Position numbers and translations under genes: made by a program
Notes under the pieces: model-generated
What the model saw: the letters and a program-made list of their open reading frames with translations, nothing else
What the model was told of the DNA's origin: nothing
Database searches by the model: none
In this document: piece by piece, positions 10,474-18,695 of the stretch
How the letters are laid out: each line of letters begins with the position of its first letter
Numbering within the stretch: the first letter of the stretch is position 1
DNA from: Clostridia bacterium
GTDB taxonomy: Bacteria > Bacillota > Clostridia > Oscillospirales > Acutalibacteraceae
Direction: 5' to 3'
DNA length: 61,835 nucleotides
Assembly: GCA_017430965.1 (NCBI GenBank)
Contig: JAFRLX010000153.1
Span: 1-61,835, forward strand

Positions 10474-10520
10474 AGTTGTTTTTCCTCCAAAGACCATTGA
10501 GCTATGGTTTTACTCTCGGG

Positions 10521-10556
10521 CTTAAAAAGTGGAGAGCAGGTTGTGACCTACTCTCC
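10521..10556 (-). promoter_or_regulatory. leader hairpin of the rimP-nusA operon
   Basis: In the leader, GGAGAG-t-AGG pairs with CCT-g-CTCTCC (10531-10556), followed on the minus strand by CTTTTT. This is terminator-like and lies between the promoter and rimP, so it may act as an attenuator of this NusA-encoding operon. The pairing is seen; the function is inferred. Confidence 0.45.
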
Positions 10557-10583
10557 ATGTTTAACTTACTAATGAACAGTGCT

Positions 10584-10612
10584 ATTGTAGCACAGTGTCT
10601 AATTATTGTCAA
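10584..10612 (-). promoter_or_regulatory. sigma-A promoter of the rimP-nusA-infB operon
   Basis: On the minus strand a perfect TTGACA (10607-10612) and TACAAT (10584-10589) are separated by 17 bp, about 110 nt before rimP. The same stretch (10474-10656) holds no other gene. Confidence 0.85.
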
Positions 10613-10656
10613 GTATTATTTTTTATATATAATAGCTACCCGCCATCGGCGCCTTC

Positions 10657-11916
10657 TTACGATTTGATTTTTTTCCAATATTCCGCCGCTGCCTGTTCCA
10701 ACTTGTTTTCGCAGGGCGTATAGTAAACGGCATCCTTGAGAACATCCGGCAGGTACTGCTGCTCCACCCAATGGTTGGGGAATGCGTGCGGGTACAAATA
10801 ATTCTGCCCCTTCGGCACATCGCCCTCCCCGTCATAATGCTTGTTTTGCAGTTGGCGCGGAATCGGTCCGCTTTTGCCGGCGCGAATGTCGGCAAGCGCG
10901 GCATCAATCGCCGCGGCACCCGCATTGCTTTTCGGGCTGGTCGCCACCAAAATCACCGCATCCGCCAAAGGGATTCTCGCCTCGGGAAGCCCCACCTGCA
11001 GCGCCGTATCGACCGCAGCTTTGACAATGGGGATAATCTGCGGATAGGCAAGCCCCACATCCTCGCTCGCACACACCACTAAGCGGCGGCAGGCGCTCGG
11101 CAAATCTCCCGCTTCGAGCAGGCGCGCCAAGTAGTGGAGCGCTGCCTGCGGGTCGGAGCCGCGCATGCTCTTTTGGTAGGCGGACACAATGTCATAATGC
11201 TCCTCGCCCTCTTTATCGTAGCGCATAGCGGATTTCTGTGCCAGAGCTTCAGCCGTTTGCAGCGTGATTTCACACTTGCCGCCCGCCTTCGCGCTTGCCA
11301 GGAAACAGTTTTCCGTCGCATTGAGCGCTTTTCTGGCATCGCCGCCGCAGCCGGTGGCAAGCTTTTTCACCACAGCATCTTCACAGCGAATGGTAATGCC
11401 GTTTTCTTTTTCCAACACTTCTAAGCCTCTGCGGATAATCGGCTCAATGTCCTGTGCACCAATCGGCTTGAATTCAAACACGGTCGCTCTCGACAAAATA
11501 GCGGAATAAACGTAAAAATACGGATTTTCCGTGGTCGAAGCAATCAGGGTAATGGAACCGTTTTCCATAAACTGCAGAAGTGACTGCTGCTGCCGCTTAT
11601 TAAAATATTGTATCTCATCCAAATAGAGCAATACCCCATCGGGCGCGAGCATGGTGTCCAGTTCATCGACAATTTCTTTAATGTCTTTTGTCGATGCCAT
11701 GGTGCCGTTTAACTTGTGCAGGCGCTTATTGGTCTTTGCCGCAATGATTTCGGCAACCGTGGTTTTGCCGATACCGGAGGGACCGTAAAAAATCATGTTG
11801 GGGATATTGCCGCCTTCAATAATGTTGCGCAGCGGCATATTCTCACCCAAAATGTGTGCCTGCCCGCACACCAGGCTGATATCGGTCGGTCTGATTCTGT
11901 CTGCTAACGGTCGCAA
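10657..11916 (-). CDS. rarA: replication-associated recombination protein A (MgsA/RarA AAA+ ATPase)
   Basis: A 419-aa AAA+ ATPase related to clamp-loader subunits that acts at stalled forks. Walker A is GPSGIGKT (residues 45-52) and Walker B is LLYLDEIQYF, where many homologues read DEIHRF. The sensor segment is IASTTENPYF and the C-terminal domain has the family blocks RGSDPQAALHYLARLLEAGD and SCRRLVVCASEDVGLAYP. The start is TTG at 11916 behind AAAGGAG. It follows nth after a 278-bp repeat element. Confidence 0.95.
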   Translation of the reverse strand: MRPLADRIRPTDISLVCGQAHILGENMPLRNIIEGGNIPNMIFYGPSGIGKTTVAEIIAAKTNKRLHKLNGTMASTKDIKEIVDELDTMLAPDGVLLYLDEIQYFNKRQQQSLLQFMENGSITLIASTTENPYFYVYSAILSRATVFEFKPIGAQDIEPIIRRGLEVLEKENGITIRCEDAVVKKLATGCGGDARKALNATENCFLASAKAGGKCEITLQTAEALAQKSAMRYDKEGEEHYDIVSAYQKSMRGSDPQAALHYLARLLEAGDLPSACRRLVVCASEDVGLAYPQIIPIVKAAVDTALQVGLPEARIPLADAVILVATSPKSNAGAAAIDAALADIRAGKSGPIPRQLQNKHYDGEGDVPKGQNYLYPHAFPNHWVEQQYLPDVLKDAVYYTPCENKLEQAAAEYWKKIKS

Positions 11917-11933
11917 TGTTTATCTCCTTTCAG

Positions 11934-12229
11934 TCGACAAATAAGAATTTGCGGAGCCCTTGCGGCTCCCGAATCCTTATTTGTAATGCGGAATTCGGAA
12001 TGCGGGATGCGGAATTAAAGGTGGCAAGGCTACGCCTTGCATTGTAAAGATTTCTCGGCAAGCTCGAAATGACAATTCTTTAGCTATTACAAGGATTTTT
12101 ACGCACGTGTAATACCTAATTGCTCTTAAAATAGAGCGTAGCGGAACGAGTGCGAGTGCCTCGCCCGATAATTCCGAACTCCGAATTCCGAATTGCAGAG
12201 CAAAACTCGTTTTGCTCTGCTCGACAAAT
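11934..12229. mobile_element. 278-bp MITE-like heptad element with 9-bp target duplication
   Basis: The direct repeat TCGACAAAT occurs at 11934-11942 and 12221-12229, bracketing a 278-bp unit without a gene. Inside are GGAATGC-type heptads (11985-12016) and their inverted counterpart (12170-12194), a hairpin at 11938-11983 with core GGAGCC/GGCTCC, and a perfect 12-bp stem GCAGAGCAAAAC at 12195-12220. After the left heptads comes AAAGGTGGCA and another hairpin (GCAAGGC-TAC-GCCTTGC). The 13-mer ATTCCGAACTCCG (12171-12183) recurs at 19962-19974. It lies directly after the nth stop codon and ahead of rarA, both on the minus strand. Confidence 0.65.
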
Positions 12230-12231
12230 CC

Positions 12232-12876
12232 TTATTTGACTTTCTTCATACACACCTCATTGAGTGCGCAATCTTCGCACTTGGCTTTGCGCGCCGAGCA
12301 CAGCGCCCTGCCGTGGAGCACAATGCGGTGGCAAAAGTTGGAGCTCTCACTCTCGGGAATTAACTTGCGCAGCTGCATTTCAATTTTCAGCGCCGGGTTG
12401 CTCTCACCCTGTTTGACAGAGCACAGACCCATGCGCTGTGAAATGCGAATCATGTGCGTGTCGACCACATAGCCGTCCTTACCGTACACATCCCCGCAAA
12501 TGAGGTTGGCAGTCTTTCTGCCCACACCGGGAAGTTTCACCAATTCCTCGATGGAATCGGGCACGGTGCCGCCATAATCACTGCGAATCATTTGGCACAG
12601 CGCCAGGATATTTTTAGATTTGGAATTGTAAAAGCCGCAAGAGTGAATATAGGTGCCGATTTCTTCGGCGGTACTCTCGCAAAAGGCATCCAAATCCGGA
12701 TAGCGTTCAAATAAAGCAGGAGTTACCTTGTTGACCCGTTCATCCGTGCACTGGGCGGAGAGCACCACTGCAATGAGCAGCTGCAGCGGGTCGCTGTACT
12801 GCAGGGAACACAGCGCATCCGGGTACATTTCTTTCATTTTTTCCACAATGAGGGCGGCGCGTTCTTTCTTTGTCAT
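12232..12876 (-). CDS. nth: endonuclease III
   Basis: A DNA glycosylase/AP lyase for oxidised pyrimidines. The 214-aa protein has the helix-hairpin-helix LPGVGRKTAN with the catalytic Lys (K121), the catalytic Asp in VVDTHM (D139), and a C-terminal 4Fe-4S motif C-X6-C-X2-C-X5-C. Length is standard. Its ATG overlaps the stop of the NUDIX gene, and a repeat element sits between its stop codon and rarA. Confidence 0.97.
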   Translation of the reverse strand: MTKKERAALIVEKMKEMYPDALCSLQYSDPLQLLIAVVLSAQCTDERVNKVTPALFERYPDLDAFCESTAEEIGTYIHSCGFYNSKSKNILALCQMIRSDYGGTVPDSIEELVKLPGVGRKTANLICGDVYGKDGYVVDTHMIRISQRMGLCSVKQGESNPALKIEMQLRKLIPESESSNFCHRIVLHGRALCSARKAKCEDCALNEVCMKKVK

Positions 12877-13424
12877 AGCGTTCCTTCTCTTTTCATTTCA
12901 TTTAATTTCATGATGATGGCAATGCTCTTTCCGTCTTTGAGGGTGCCGTCCATCACCATATTGACTGCATCCTCTAATTTGATTTTGAGCACTTCAATAA
13001 ATTCATCCTTATCTAAGTGCTGTTTGCCAAAGCGCAAACCCTTTGCCGCAAACAGGTAGATTTTTTCATTGCAGTAGCCGCAGGTGGGGTAAAAAACGCC
13101 TAAGTCAATCATTTGCTCTGCCGTGGCACCGGTCTCTTCTGCCAACTCGCGCCTGCCGGCGGCTTCCACATCGGCATGTTCGCCGCTTTCCAGTTTTCCC
13201 GCAGGCAACTCCAGCATCACTTCTTCATAGGCATAGCGAAACTGCCGAATAAAAATCAGTTCCCCCTCCTCGGTAAGCGGCGCCACGCAAACTCCGCCGT
13301 TGTGGTCGATGATGTCGCGCGTGGCAAGCTGCCCGTCAGGACAGCGCACGCGGTCTATGCGAAAGCGCAAAATGTTGCCTTGGTGTGTTTCCATATTTTC
13401 CACAAATTCTTCTCTTAAATCCAT
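12873..13424 (-). CDS. NUDIX hydrolase, ADP-ribose pyrophosphatase type
   Basis: A 183-aa cytoplasmic NUDIX protein that probably hydrolyses ADP-ribose or related nucleoside diphosphate sugars. The Nudix helix is present as GKLESGE...RRELAEETG, with about two more residues than the canonical spacing between GE and REL. The LIFIRQFRYA segment before the box is typical of the ADP-ribose group. I chose the ATG at 13424, which has GAGG 6 nt upstream, over one 18 nt earlier. It is the first gene of the NUDIX-nth-rarA operon. Confidence 0.88.
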   Translation of the reverse strand: MDLREEFVENMETHQGNILRFRIDRVRCPDGQLATRDIIDHNGGVCVAPLTEEGELIFIRQFRYAYEEVMLELPAGKLESGEHADVEAAGRRELAEETGATAEQMIDLGVFYPTCGYCNEKIYLFAAKGLRFGKQHLDKDEFIEVLKIKLEDAVNMVMDGTLKDGKSIAIIMKLNEMKREGTL

Positions 13425-13465
13425 AGTGACCTCATTTGACAATTTTTTTACCGGATATCTCCATT

Positions 13466-13494
13466 ATTCTATCATACTTTGCGCCGCATTTCCA
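13466..13494 (-). promoter_or_regulatory. promoter of the NUDIX-nth-rarA operon
   Basis: On the minus strand TGGAAA (13489-13494) and TAGAAT (13466-13471) are 17 bp apart, about 40 nt before the NUDIX start. The -35 box matches only four of six positions. Confidence 0.5.
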
Positions 13495-13532
13495 TATCAT
13501 TTCATATAGATTATTTTTCGGAGGTTCGTAAC

Positions 13533-14186
13533 ATGTTTATGTCAGCTCTTTGGGATACCGTTTTTTCGCTCAATGACCGCTATGAAAATGCCGAGGTGTT
13601 TTTAATTGATAACCACATTCCCGCCCTGCGCTTCGGTCACGCGGACAAGCCTGTGGTCTTTGCCGGCGGTTTCGGCGCGGCGGAGTGGCAATCCGGCGTA
13701 CTGCTGCTGCAATTCTTTGAACACCTGCTGTTTGATGCCGACCATGGCAAAAGCATGGCGGGAATTGCGGTCAGAAAAGCGTTTAAAAAACGCTCCGTGG
13801 TGATTATCCCCACCGTTTGCCCGCCAAAGATGGCGGTAGAGGAACCGCTGCACATCGAGGACCTTTCCCCGCTCGCCAAATACCTCTCTTTTCACCCGGC
13901 AGGCATGCTCGTGTGCCTCAACGGTGCCGACGGTGCAATTTATGCCCCCGCCTCCAATGAACTGCTGCCGTTTGAAAGCGAAACGGTGGAAAAAATTCTT
14001 TGCGCCTGCTCCAACCTCCCCGCCGGCGAGAAAAGCCGCTTGGTCGGTGCCCGCTTTTGTGCTTGGGCAAGCCAAAAAGCGCTGTTGCCCTCGTTTGTGA
14101 TTTCTCCCGCCTCTCTGGAAGCTTCCGCCATAGCGCACACTTACCGGGCGCTTGAAGAAACCTTTGCCGTTGCCGCCTTGCTTTAA
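13533..14186 (+). CDS. degenerate M14 zinc-carboxypeptidase-like protein
   Basis: A 217-aa protein that aligns by eye with M14 peptidases (gamma-D-glutamyl-diaminopimelate peptidases) but lacks their zinc ligands. The HxxE site is replaced by G48-A-A-E51 in FAGGFGAAEWQSGVLLLQF. The IIPxxNPDG block reads IIPTVCPPK (91-99), and the third ligand block LHSG reads LNGADGAIYAPA (N130). A pseudoenzyme, perhaps binding peptidoglycan peptides or scaffolding, is inferred. No signal peptide is seen. The ATG at 13533 has GGAGG 7 nt upstream. It is divergent from the NUDIX operon and precedes metY. It could also be an unrelated family. Confidence 0.55.
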   Translation: MFMSALWDTVFSLNDRYENAEVFLIDNHIPALRFGHADKPVVFAGGFGAAEWQSGVLLLQFFEHLLFDADHGKSMAGIAVRKAFKKRSVVIIPTVCPPKMAVEEPLHIEDLSPLAKYLSFHPAGMLVCLNGADGAIYAPASNELLPFESETVEKILCACSNLPAGEKSRLVGARFCAWASQKALLPSFVISPASLEASAIAHTYRALEETFAVAALL

Positions 14187-14230
14187 AGGTTTTGCGCGCA
14201 AGGCTGACGCCCTTTCAAAGTAAAAAAAAC

Positions 14231-14258
14231 TTGATAATCACTGATTTTGTGTTATACT
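14231..14258 (+). promoter_or_regulatory. promoter of metY-metA
   Basis: TTGATA (14231-14236) and TATACT (14253-14258) are 16 bp apart, some 37 nt before the metY start. The leader is too short for a SAM riboswitch or T-box. Confidence 0.65.
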
Positions 14259-14295
14259 ATGTTTAATCTATTTTTTAAAGAGAAGGGGCAGTATT

Positions 14296-15573
14296 ATGAA
14301 ACGCCATATTGAAACCGATTGCGTGCAAGGCGCATATGAGCCGAAAAACGGCGAGCCGCGCGTGATTCCGATTATTCAAAGCACAACGTTTAAGTATGAA
14401 TCGAGCGATGAAATGGGCGAGCTGTTTGACCTCAAAAAGAGCGGCTATTTTTACTCGAGATTGCAAAACCCCACCTGCGATTTGGCAGCGGCAAAAATTG
14501 CAAAGCTTGAAGGCGGTGTAGGGGCAATGCTCACCGCAAGCGGACAAGCCGCCAGCTTCTATTCCATATTCAATATCGCTCACGCAGGAGACCACATTGT
14601 CAGTTCCTCCGCAATTTACGGCGGCACCTTTAACCTGTTTAATGTGACCATGCGCAAGCTTGGTTTTGATTTTACTTTTGTTTCCCCGCGCGCAAGCAAA
14701 GAGGAATTGCGCGCTGCAATCCGCCCGAATACCAAGGCGATTTTCGGCGAAACCGTTTCCAACCCGAGCTTAGATGTTCTGGATATCAGCGCCTTTGCCG
14801 AAGTGGCACACGAAAACGGTATTCCGCTGATTATTGACAACACCTTTGCCACACCTGTTATGTGCCGCCCGATTGAATTCGGTGCCGATATTGTCATCCA
14901 TTCCACCACAAAATACATGGAAGGGCATGCCAGCACTATCGGCGGTGTCATTGTCGACAGCGGCAATTTTGACTGGGCGCAAAACGACAAATTCCCCGAG
15001 TTAACTCACCCGGATGAAAGCTACCACGGTGTGGTGTATACCGATACCGGCAAGGGTGCCTACCTGCTCAAGCTGGTGGCACAGCTGCAAAGAGATTTCG
15101 GTGCGGTGCAGTCCCCGCAAAATGCTTTCCTGCTCAACTTAGGGCTCGAAACGCTTCACCTGCGCATGCCGCGCCACTGCGAGAATGCCAAAAAGGTGGC
15201 TGCATATTTAAAGCAGAACGACAAAATCACTTGGGTGAAATGTGCGATGCTCGAAGATGATGAGCAGTATGCACTCGCCAAAAAGTATATGCCCGACGGC
15301 ACCTGCGGCGTGGTTTCCTTCGGTATCAAAGGCGGCAGAGAGGCAGCCGTGAAGTTCATGGACTCTCTCAAACTTGCCGCGATTGTCACCCACGTGGCAG
15401 ATGCCAGAACCTGCTGCCTGCACCCGGCTTCCACAACCCACCGCCAGCTGACAGACAAGCAGTTGGAAGAATGCGGTGTCAGCCCCGATTTGATTCGCTT
15501 CAGCGTGGGAATTGAAAATGCCGACGACATTATTGCCGATATCGAGCAGGCACTCAACCGTGCACAAGCATAA
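14296..15573 (+). CDS. metY: O-acetylhomoserine sulfhydrylase
   Basis: A 425-aa PLP enzyme of the Cys/Met-metabolism family that forms homocysteine from O-acetylhomoserine and sulfide. The PLP lysine is K206 in IHSTTKYMEGH, and SAIYGGTFNLF and DNTFATPVMCRP are family blocks. The length of about 425 aa matches MetY better than the roughly 380-aa MetB/MetC. The ATG at 14296 follows GAAGGGGCAG. metA lies 88 nt downstream, giving a complete homoserine-to-homocysteine step. Confidence 0.93.
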   Translation: MKRHIETDCVQGAYEPKNGEPRVIPIIQSTTFKYESSDEMGELFDLKKSGYFYSRLQNPTCDLAAAKIAKLEGGVGAMLTASGQAASFYSIFNIAHAGDHIVSSSAIYGGTFNLFNVTMRKLGFDFTFVSPRASKEELRAAIRPNTKAIFGETVSNPSLDVLDISAFAEVAHENGIPLIIDNTFATPVMCRPIEFGADIVIHSTTKYMEGHASTIGGVIVDSGNFDWAQNDKFPELTHPDESYHGVVYTDTGKGAYLLKLVAQLQRDFGAVQSPQNAFLLNLGLETLHLRMPRHCENAKKVAAYLKQNDKITWVKCAMLEDDEQYALAKKYMPDGTCGVVSFGIKGGREAAVKFMDSLKLAAIVTHVADARTCCLHPASTTHRQLTDKQLEECGVSPDLIRFSVGIENADDIIADIEQALNRAQA

Positions 15574-15661
15574 CCAGCCTTTCAGTAGAACGATAGCCGC
15601 GGCAGCGCGAAGGGCGGCACCGCCGAAGATTTCGCGCTGAGCATGCCGCATTGGAGACCCT

Positions 15662-16621
15662 ATGCCGATTAAAATTCCCGATAATTTACCTGCAGTCAAG
15701 CAGATGGAAAAAGAGAATATATTTGTGATGACCACACAGCGAGCGACCACGCAGGAAATTCGCCCGCTGAAAATTCTGCTACTCAATTTGATGCCCACTA
15801 AGGTGGAAACCGAAACCCAGTTGGTGCGGCTGCTGGGCAACTCCCCCCTGCAGGTAGAAATGGAGCTGCTGCAAACCGCTTCGCACACGGCTTCCCACGT
15901 GTCCGAGCAGCATATGATTGACTTTTACAAAACCTTTGACCAAATTCGGGAAAATAAGTATGACGGCATGATTATCACCGGTGCGCCGGTAGAGCGGCTG
16001 GCGTTTGAAGAAGTCGAGTATTGGGATGAACTGTGTGAAATCATGGAGTGGACCAAGTCCCATGTCACGAGCACGCTGCACATCTGCTGGGGTGCACAGG
16101 CGGCACTGTACTACCACTACGGTATTGAAAAGCAGGAATTACCCGAAAAACTTTTCGGTGTCTTCAAGCACAAGGTCGAGCACAAGCGCTCTATCCTGTT
16201 CCGCGGGTTTGATGATGAGTTTGATGTGCCGCACTCGCGCTACACCACCTTCCGCAGAGAAGATGTGGAGAATATCCCCACTTTAAAAATTTTAGCTTCC
16301 TCCGAGGAAGCCGGGGTGTTCTGCATTTCCACCAAGCGCGGCAGGCAGATTTTTGTGACCGGTCACTCGGAATACGATGCCGATACGCTGAAAAACGAAT
16401 ACCTGCGCGACAAAAAAGCAGGGCTCGGTACCGCCATCCCCAAAAACTTCTTCCCGGCGGACAACCCCTCCAATAAGCCGGTGGTGAGCTGGCGTTCCTG
16501 TGCCAATCTGTTCTACTCAAACTGGCTCAACTACTTTGTCTATCAGGCAACGCCGTATGACTTGTCCGATATCAAAGAATTAAAGCGCCATAAATTCCGG
16601 CGCCCGAAAAAATCCAAATAA
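15662..16621 (+). CDS. metA: homoserine O-acetyltransferase of the MetA family
   Basis: A 319-aa protein of the MetA (HTS) family that acylates homoserine. The catalytic residues are visible: C142 in LHICWGAQ, H235 and E237 in VTGHSEYD. Residue 111 is Glu (TGAPVERL), which in characterised MetA proteins favours acetyl-CoA over succinyl-CoA, so acetyl transfer is predicted despite the succinyltransferase family name. This fits the MetY neighbour. GGAG lies 8 nt before the ATG. The gene ends at a strong terminator. Confidence 0.95.
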   Translation: MPIKIPDNLPAVKQMEKENIFVMTTQRATTQEIRPLKILLLNLMPTKVETETQLVRLLGNSPLQVEMELLQTASHTASHVSEQHMIDFYKTFDQIRENKYDGMIITGAPVERLAFEEVEYWDELCEIMEWTKSHVTSTLHICWGAQAALYYHYGIEKQELPEKLFGVFKHKVEHKRSILFRGFDDEFDVPHSRYTTFRREDVENIPTLKILASSEEAGVFCISTKRGRQIFVTGHSEYDADTLKNEYLRDKKAGLGTAIPKNFFPADNPSNKPVVSWRSCANLFYSNWLNYFVYQATPYDLSDIKELKRHKFRRPKKSK

Positions 16622-16630
16622 TAAAAATGA

Positions 16631-16660
16631 CCTTTGGCAATGTGTTGCCAAAGGTTTTTT
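16631..16660 (+). terminator. intrinsic terminator between metA and tadA
   Basis: A perfect 10-bp stem CCTTTGGCAA-TGTG-TTGCCAAAGG (16631-16654) is followed by TTTTTTATTTTTT. It ends metY-metA and also overlaps the convergent tadA stop codon. Confidence 0.95.
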
Positions 16661-17111
16661 ATTTTTTCTCTCTTAATTTTTTGAAAAACTCCTGCAGCAG
16701 GGCGCGACTCTCATCCGCCATCACGCCCGCAATCACTTCCGGTTTGTGGTTGTACGGCATTTCAAACAGATTGGTCACACTGCCGGTGCTGCCCGCTTTC
16801 GGGTCGCTTGCCCCGTAAATGAGTGTTTTAATGCGCGCGTTGATAATCGCCCCCGTGCACATCGGGCACGGCTCTAATGTCACATACAAATCGCACTTGT
16901 GCAGCCGCCACCCGCCCAAGGTTTTGCAGGCGTTATCTATTGCCTCTATTTCGGCGTGGTACAGCGCGTTTTTGCCGCGCTCTCTGCGGTTTCTGCCGGT
17001 GCCGACAATTTCTCCGTCACAGACCACTACCGCACCAATCGGGACTTCCTCTTCCTGCGCCGCCTCCTGCGCCAGGCGCAGCGCCTCTCTCATATATTTT
17101 TCATCCATCAC
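16659..17111 (-). CDS. tadA: tRNA-specific adenosine deaminase
   Basis: TadA deaminates A34 to inosine in tRNA-Arg(ACG). The 150-aa protein has the zinc site HAEIEAID and PCPMCTGAI plus the family segment EVPIGAVVV. It lies opposite metA and overlaps the CPBP protease gene upstream by 4 nt. Length and motifs are fully typical. Confidence 0.95.
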   Translation of the reverse strand: MMDEKYMREALRLAQEAAQEEEVPIGAVVVCDGEIVGTGRNRRERGKNALYHAEIEAIDNACKTLGGWRLHKCDLYVTLEPCPMCTGAIINARIKTLIYGASDPKAGSTGSVTNLFEMPYNHKPEVIAGVMADESRALLQEFFKKLREKK

Positions 17112-18538
17112 AGTTTACCGATATATTGCAGCGTAAGAAAACCGATAATCACAAAGCTGATAATCATAGGGGCATTGATGAAAAAGGCAACAAACTTCTG
17201 CCCCTTGCTCAGAAGGGCGGCTTCCTCACCCGCGATATCTCCTTCGCTCTTGCGGAAAAACGCCTTGTCTGTTAATAACAGCACCACAAAGCAGGCAATG
17301 CCCGCAAGCGAAACAACGCCCACAATGCTGTAATACAAAATATTGACAGCGGTTTCCGACATCACTTCGCTCAAATAACTCATCAATACACTAAAGCCGT
17401 TATTTAAAAAGTGCAAAATCACGCCTATCCATAAGCTGTCGCACTTAATCGCCAAAAAGGCAAAACAGGCGCCCACAATCAGTGCAAACGGTGCCTGCAC
17501 CAAATTGCCGTGCATGATGCCGAAAATCACGCTCGAAGCAATGATGGCAAATGCCATACCGTACTTTCTGCAGGGCTGCAAAATCACGCCGCGAATGGCA
17601 AATTCTTCCAGCAGTGCCGGCATCACCGCCGTGCTGAACAATGTAATAATCAAAGCAAAAACCGTTTTCGGCTGCGCCAAAGCATCACTCTGCTGCGAAA
17701 GCTTTAAGCCCAGGGCTTCAAACAGGGCAATCATCAGGTTAATGATAATATTTGCCGCCACGCAAACCGCCGCACCGATGGGGATGCACAGAAGGGCGCG
17801 CTTCGGATTCATTTTCTTAAACGGAAAAAAGTTTACCTGCTTATCCCTTGCCCGAATTAAAAAGGACACAATCAAAAACGGGAAAAACATATAGATAAAC
17901 GATGCCACAATGGAAAACGCCGCACTGAAGACCGGGTTTTCCGTATAGAGCGTATATAACCCGGGAATGGTCATTGCCATCGATACAACCGTGTTAAACA
18001 CCAAAAACAAAATCACCGCCAGGCCGGACATATTGCCCAGGTAGCGCAACGATTTTTTTGCCTTTTCCACCTTTAGGCGCTTTTCATACTCCTGCTGCGC
18101 CAAGGCGGGGTTGCCGTAATAGGGATTGTTCGGATAAATCGGGTAGCCGTTGGGGTAAAACCCGCCCGCTGCATTGGCTGCCGGCACCTGCCCCGGCATA
18201 GCGCGGTAAGCAACTGCCGGTTGCGTGGGCGGTACCGCAGCGGCGCTTTGATTCGAGGGTGCCCGGTACTGTACCGGTGTCTGCACCGGCTGTTGTGCCT
18301 GCTGCCACTGTGTCTGCGGCTGCGGTTGTGCCGCTTGCTGCCACTGTGCCTGCGGTTGCAGCTGCGCGGGCTGCTGCCACTGTGCTTGCGGTTGCGGCTG
18401 TGCCGGCTGCTGCCAATAGGTCGGTTGTGCCGCCGGCTGTGCTGCGGGCATCACCGGTGCCTGTGCAGGCACTGCATACGGCTGAGCCGCTTGTGCATTG
18501 TTTTGGCTATTGAATTGTGGCCGGTTATTTTGATTCAT
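17108..18538 (-). CDS. CPBP-family intramembrane glutamic endopeptidase with Q/P-rich N-terminus
   Basis: A 476-aa membrane protein. Residues 1-150 are rich in Gln, Pro and Ala, with three 13-residue repeats of the type PQAQWQQPAQ. From about residue 165 there are roughly eight hydrophobic segments carrying the CPBP (Abi/Rce1) motifs: EEFAIR, then FGIMHG, then HFLNN. Such proteases cleave within the membrane and can act in surface-protein processing or self-immunity; the substrate here is unknown. The cytoplasmic repeat extension is unusual. It has its own promoter and is translationally coupled to tadA. Confidence 0.88.
   Translation of the reverse strand: MNQNNRPQFNSQNNAQAAQPYAVPAQAPVMPAAQPAAQPTYWQQPAQPQPQAQWQQPAQLQPQAQWQQAAQPQPQTQWQQAQQPVQTPVQYRAPSNQSAAAVPPTQPAVAYRAMPGQVPAANAAGGFYPNGYPIYPNNPYYGNPALAQQEYEKRLKVEKAKKSLRYLGNMSGLAVILFLVFNTVVSMAMTIPGLYTLYTENPVFSAAFSIVASFIYMFFPFLIVSFLIRARDKQVNFFPFKKMNPKRALLCIPIGAAVCVAANIIINLMIALFEALGLKLSQQSDALAQPKTVFALIITLFSTAVMPALLEEFAIRGVILQPCRKYGMAFAIIASSVIFGIMHGNLVQAPFALIVGACFAFLAIKCDSLWIGVILHFLNNGFSVLMSYLSEVMSETAVNILYYSIVGVVSLAGIACFVVLLLTDKAFFRKSEGDIAGEEAALLSKGQKFVAFFINAPMIISFVIIGFLTLQYIGKL
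18299..18415 (-). repeat. 39-bp in-frame tandem repeat in the CPBP gene
   Basis: Three tandem, slightly diverged 39-bp units encode residues about 42-80 (PQAQWQQPAQ-like). In-frame repeats of this kind can change copy number by slippage. They are coding and not a CRISPR array. Confidence 0.75.
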
Positions 18539-18588
18539 ACTGTCTCCACATGATGATTTCTAATACTATTCTTATGATTAATGATAGT

Positions 18589-18617
18589 ATTATACTACGA
18601 TTGCAGGGCTTTTTCAA
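18589..18617 (-). promoter_or_regulatory. sigma-A promoter of the CPBP-tadA operon
   Basis: On the minus strand TTGAAA (18612-18617) and a perfect TATAAT (18589-18594) are 17 bp apart, 50 nt before the CPBP start. Confidence 0.8.
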
Positions 18618-18645
18618 ATATTTCCTTGCTTTTCGGCTTTGAACA

Positions 18646-18682
18646 TAAAATAAGGGCTGTGAAACCGTTAATTCCACAGCCC
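18646..18682 (-). terminator. terminator after icd
   Basis: GGGCTGTG / CACAGCCC (18675-18682 and 18654-18661) form an 8-bp stem with a 13-nt loop, followed on the minus strand by TTATTTTAT. It ends the citrate-to-2-oxoglutarate operon. Confidence 0.8.
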
Positions 18683-18695
18683 CGAAGTATCTCGA

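Noticed and set aside
13602-14201. 199-codon minus-strand frame opposite the M14-like gene
   Set aside because: The plus-strand frame has GGAGG plus ATG and a recognisable fold framework; the antisense frame has neither.
14187-14295. Possible SAM riboswitch or T-box ahead of metY-metA
   Set aside because: The promoter lies only about 37 nt before the start, leaving no room for such a leader.
18299-18415. Regularly repeated 39-bp units, checked as a CRISPR array
   Set aside because: The repeats are in frame, have no unique spacers, and lie within a coding region.
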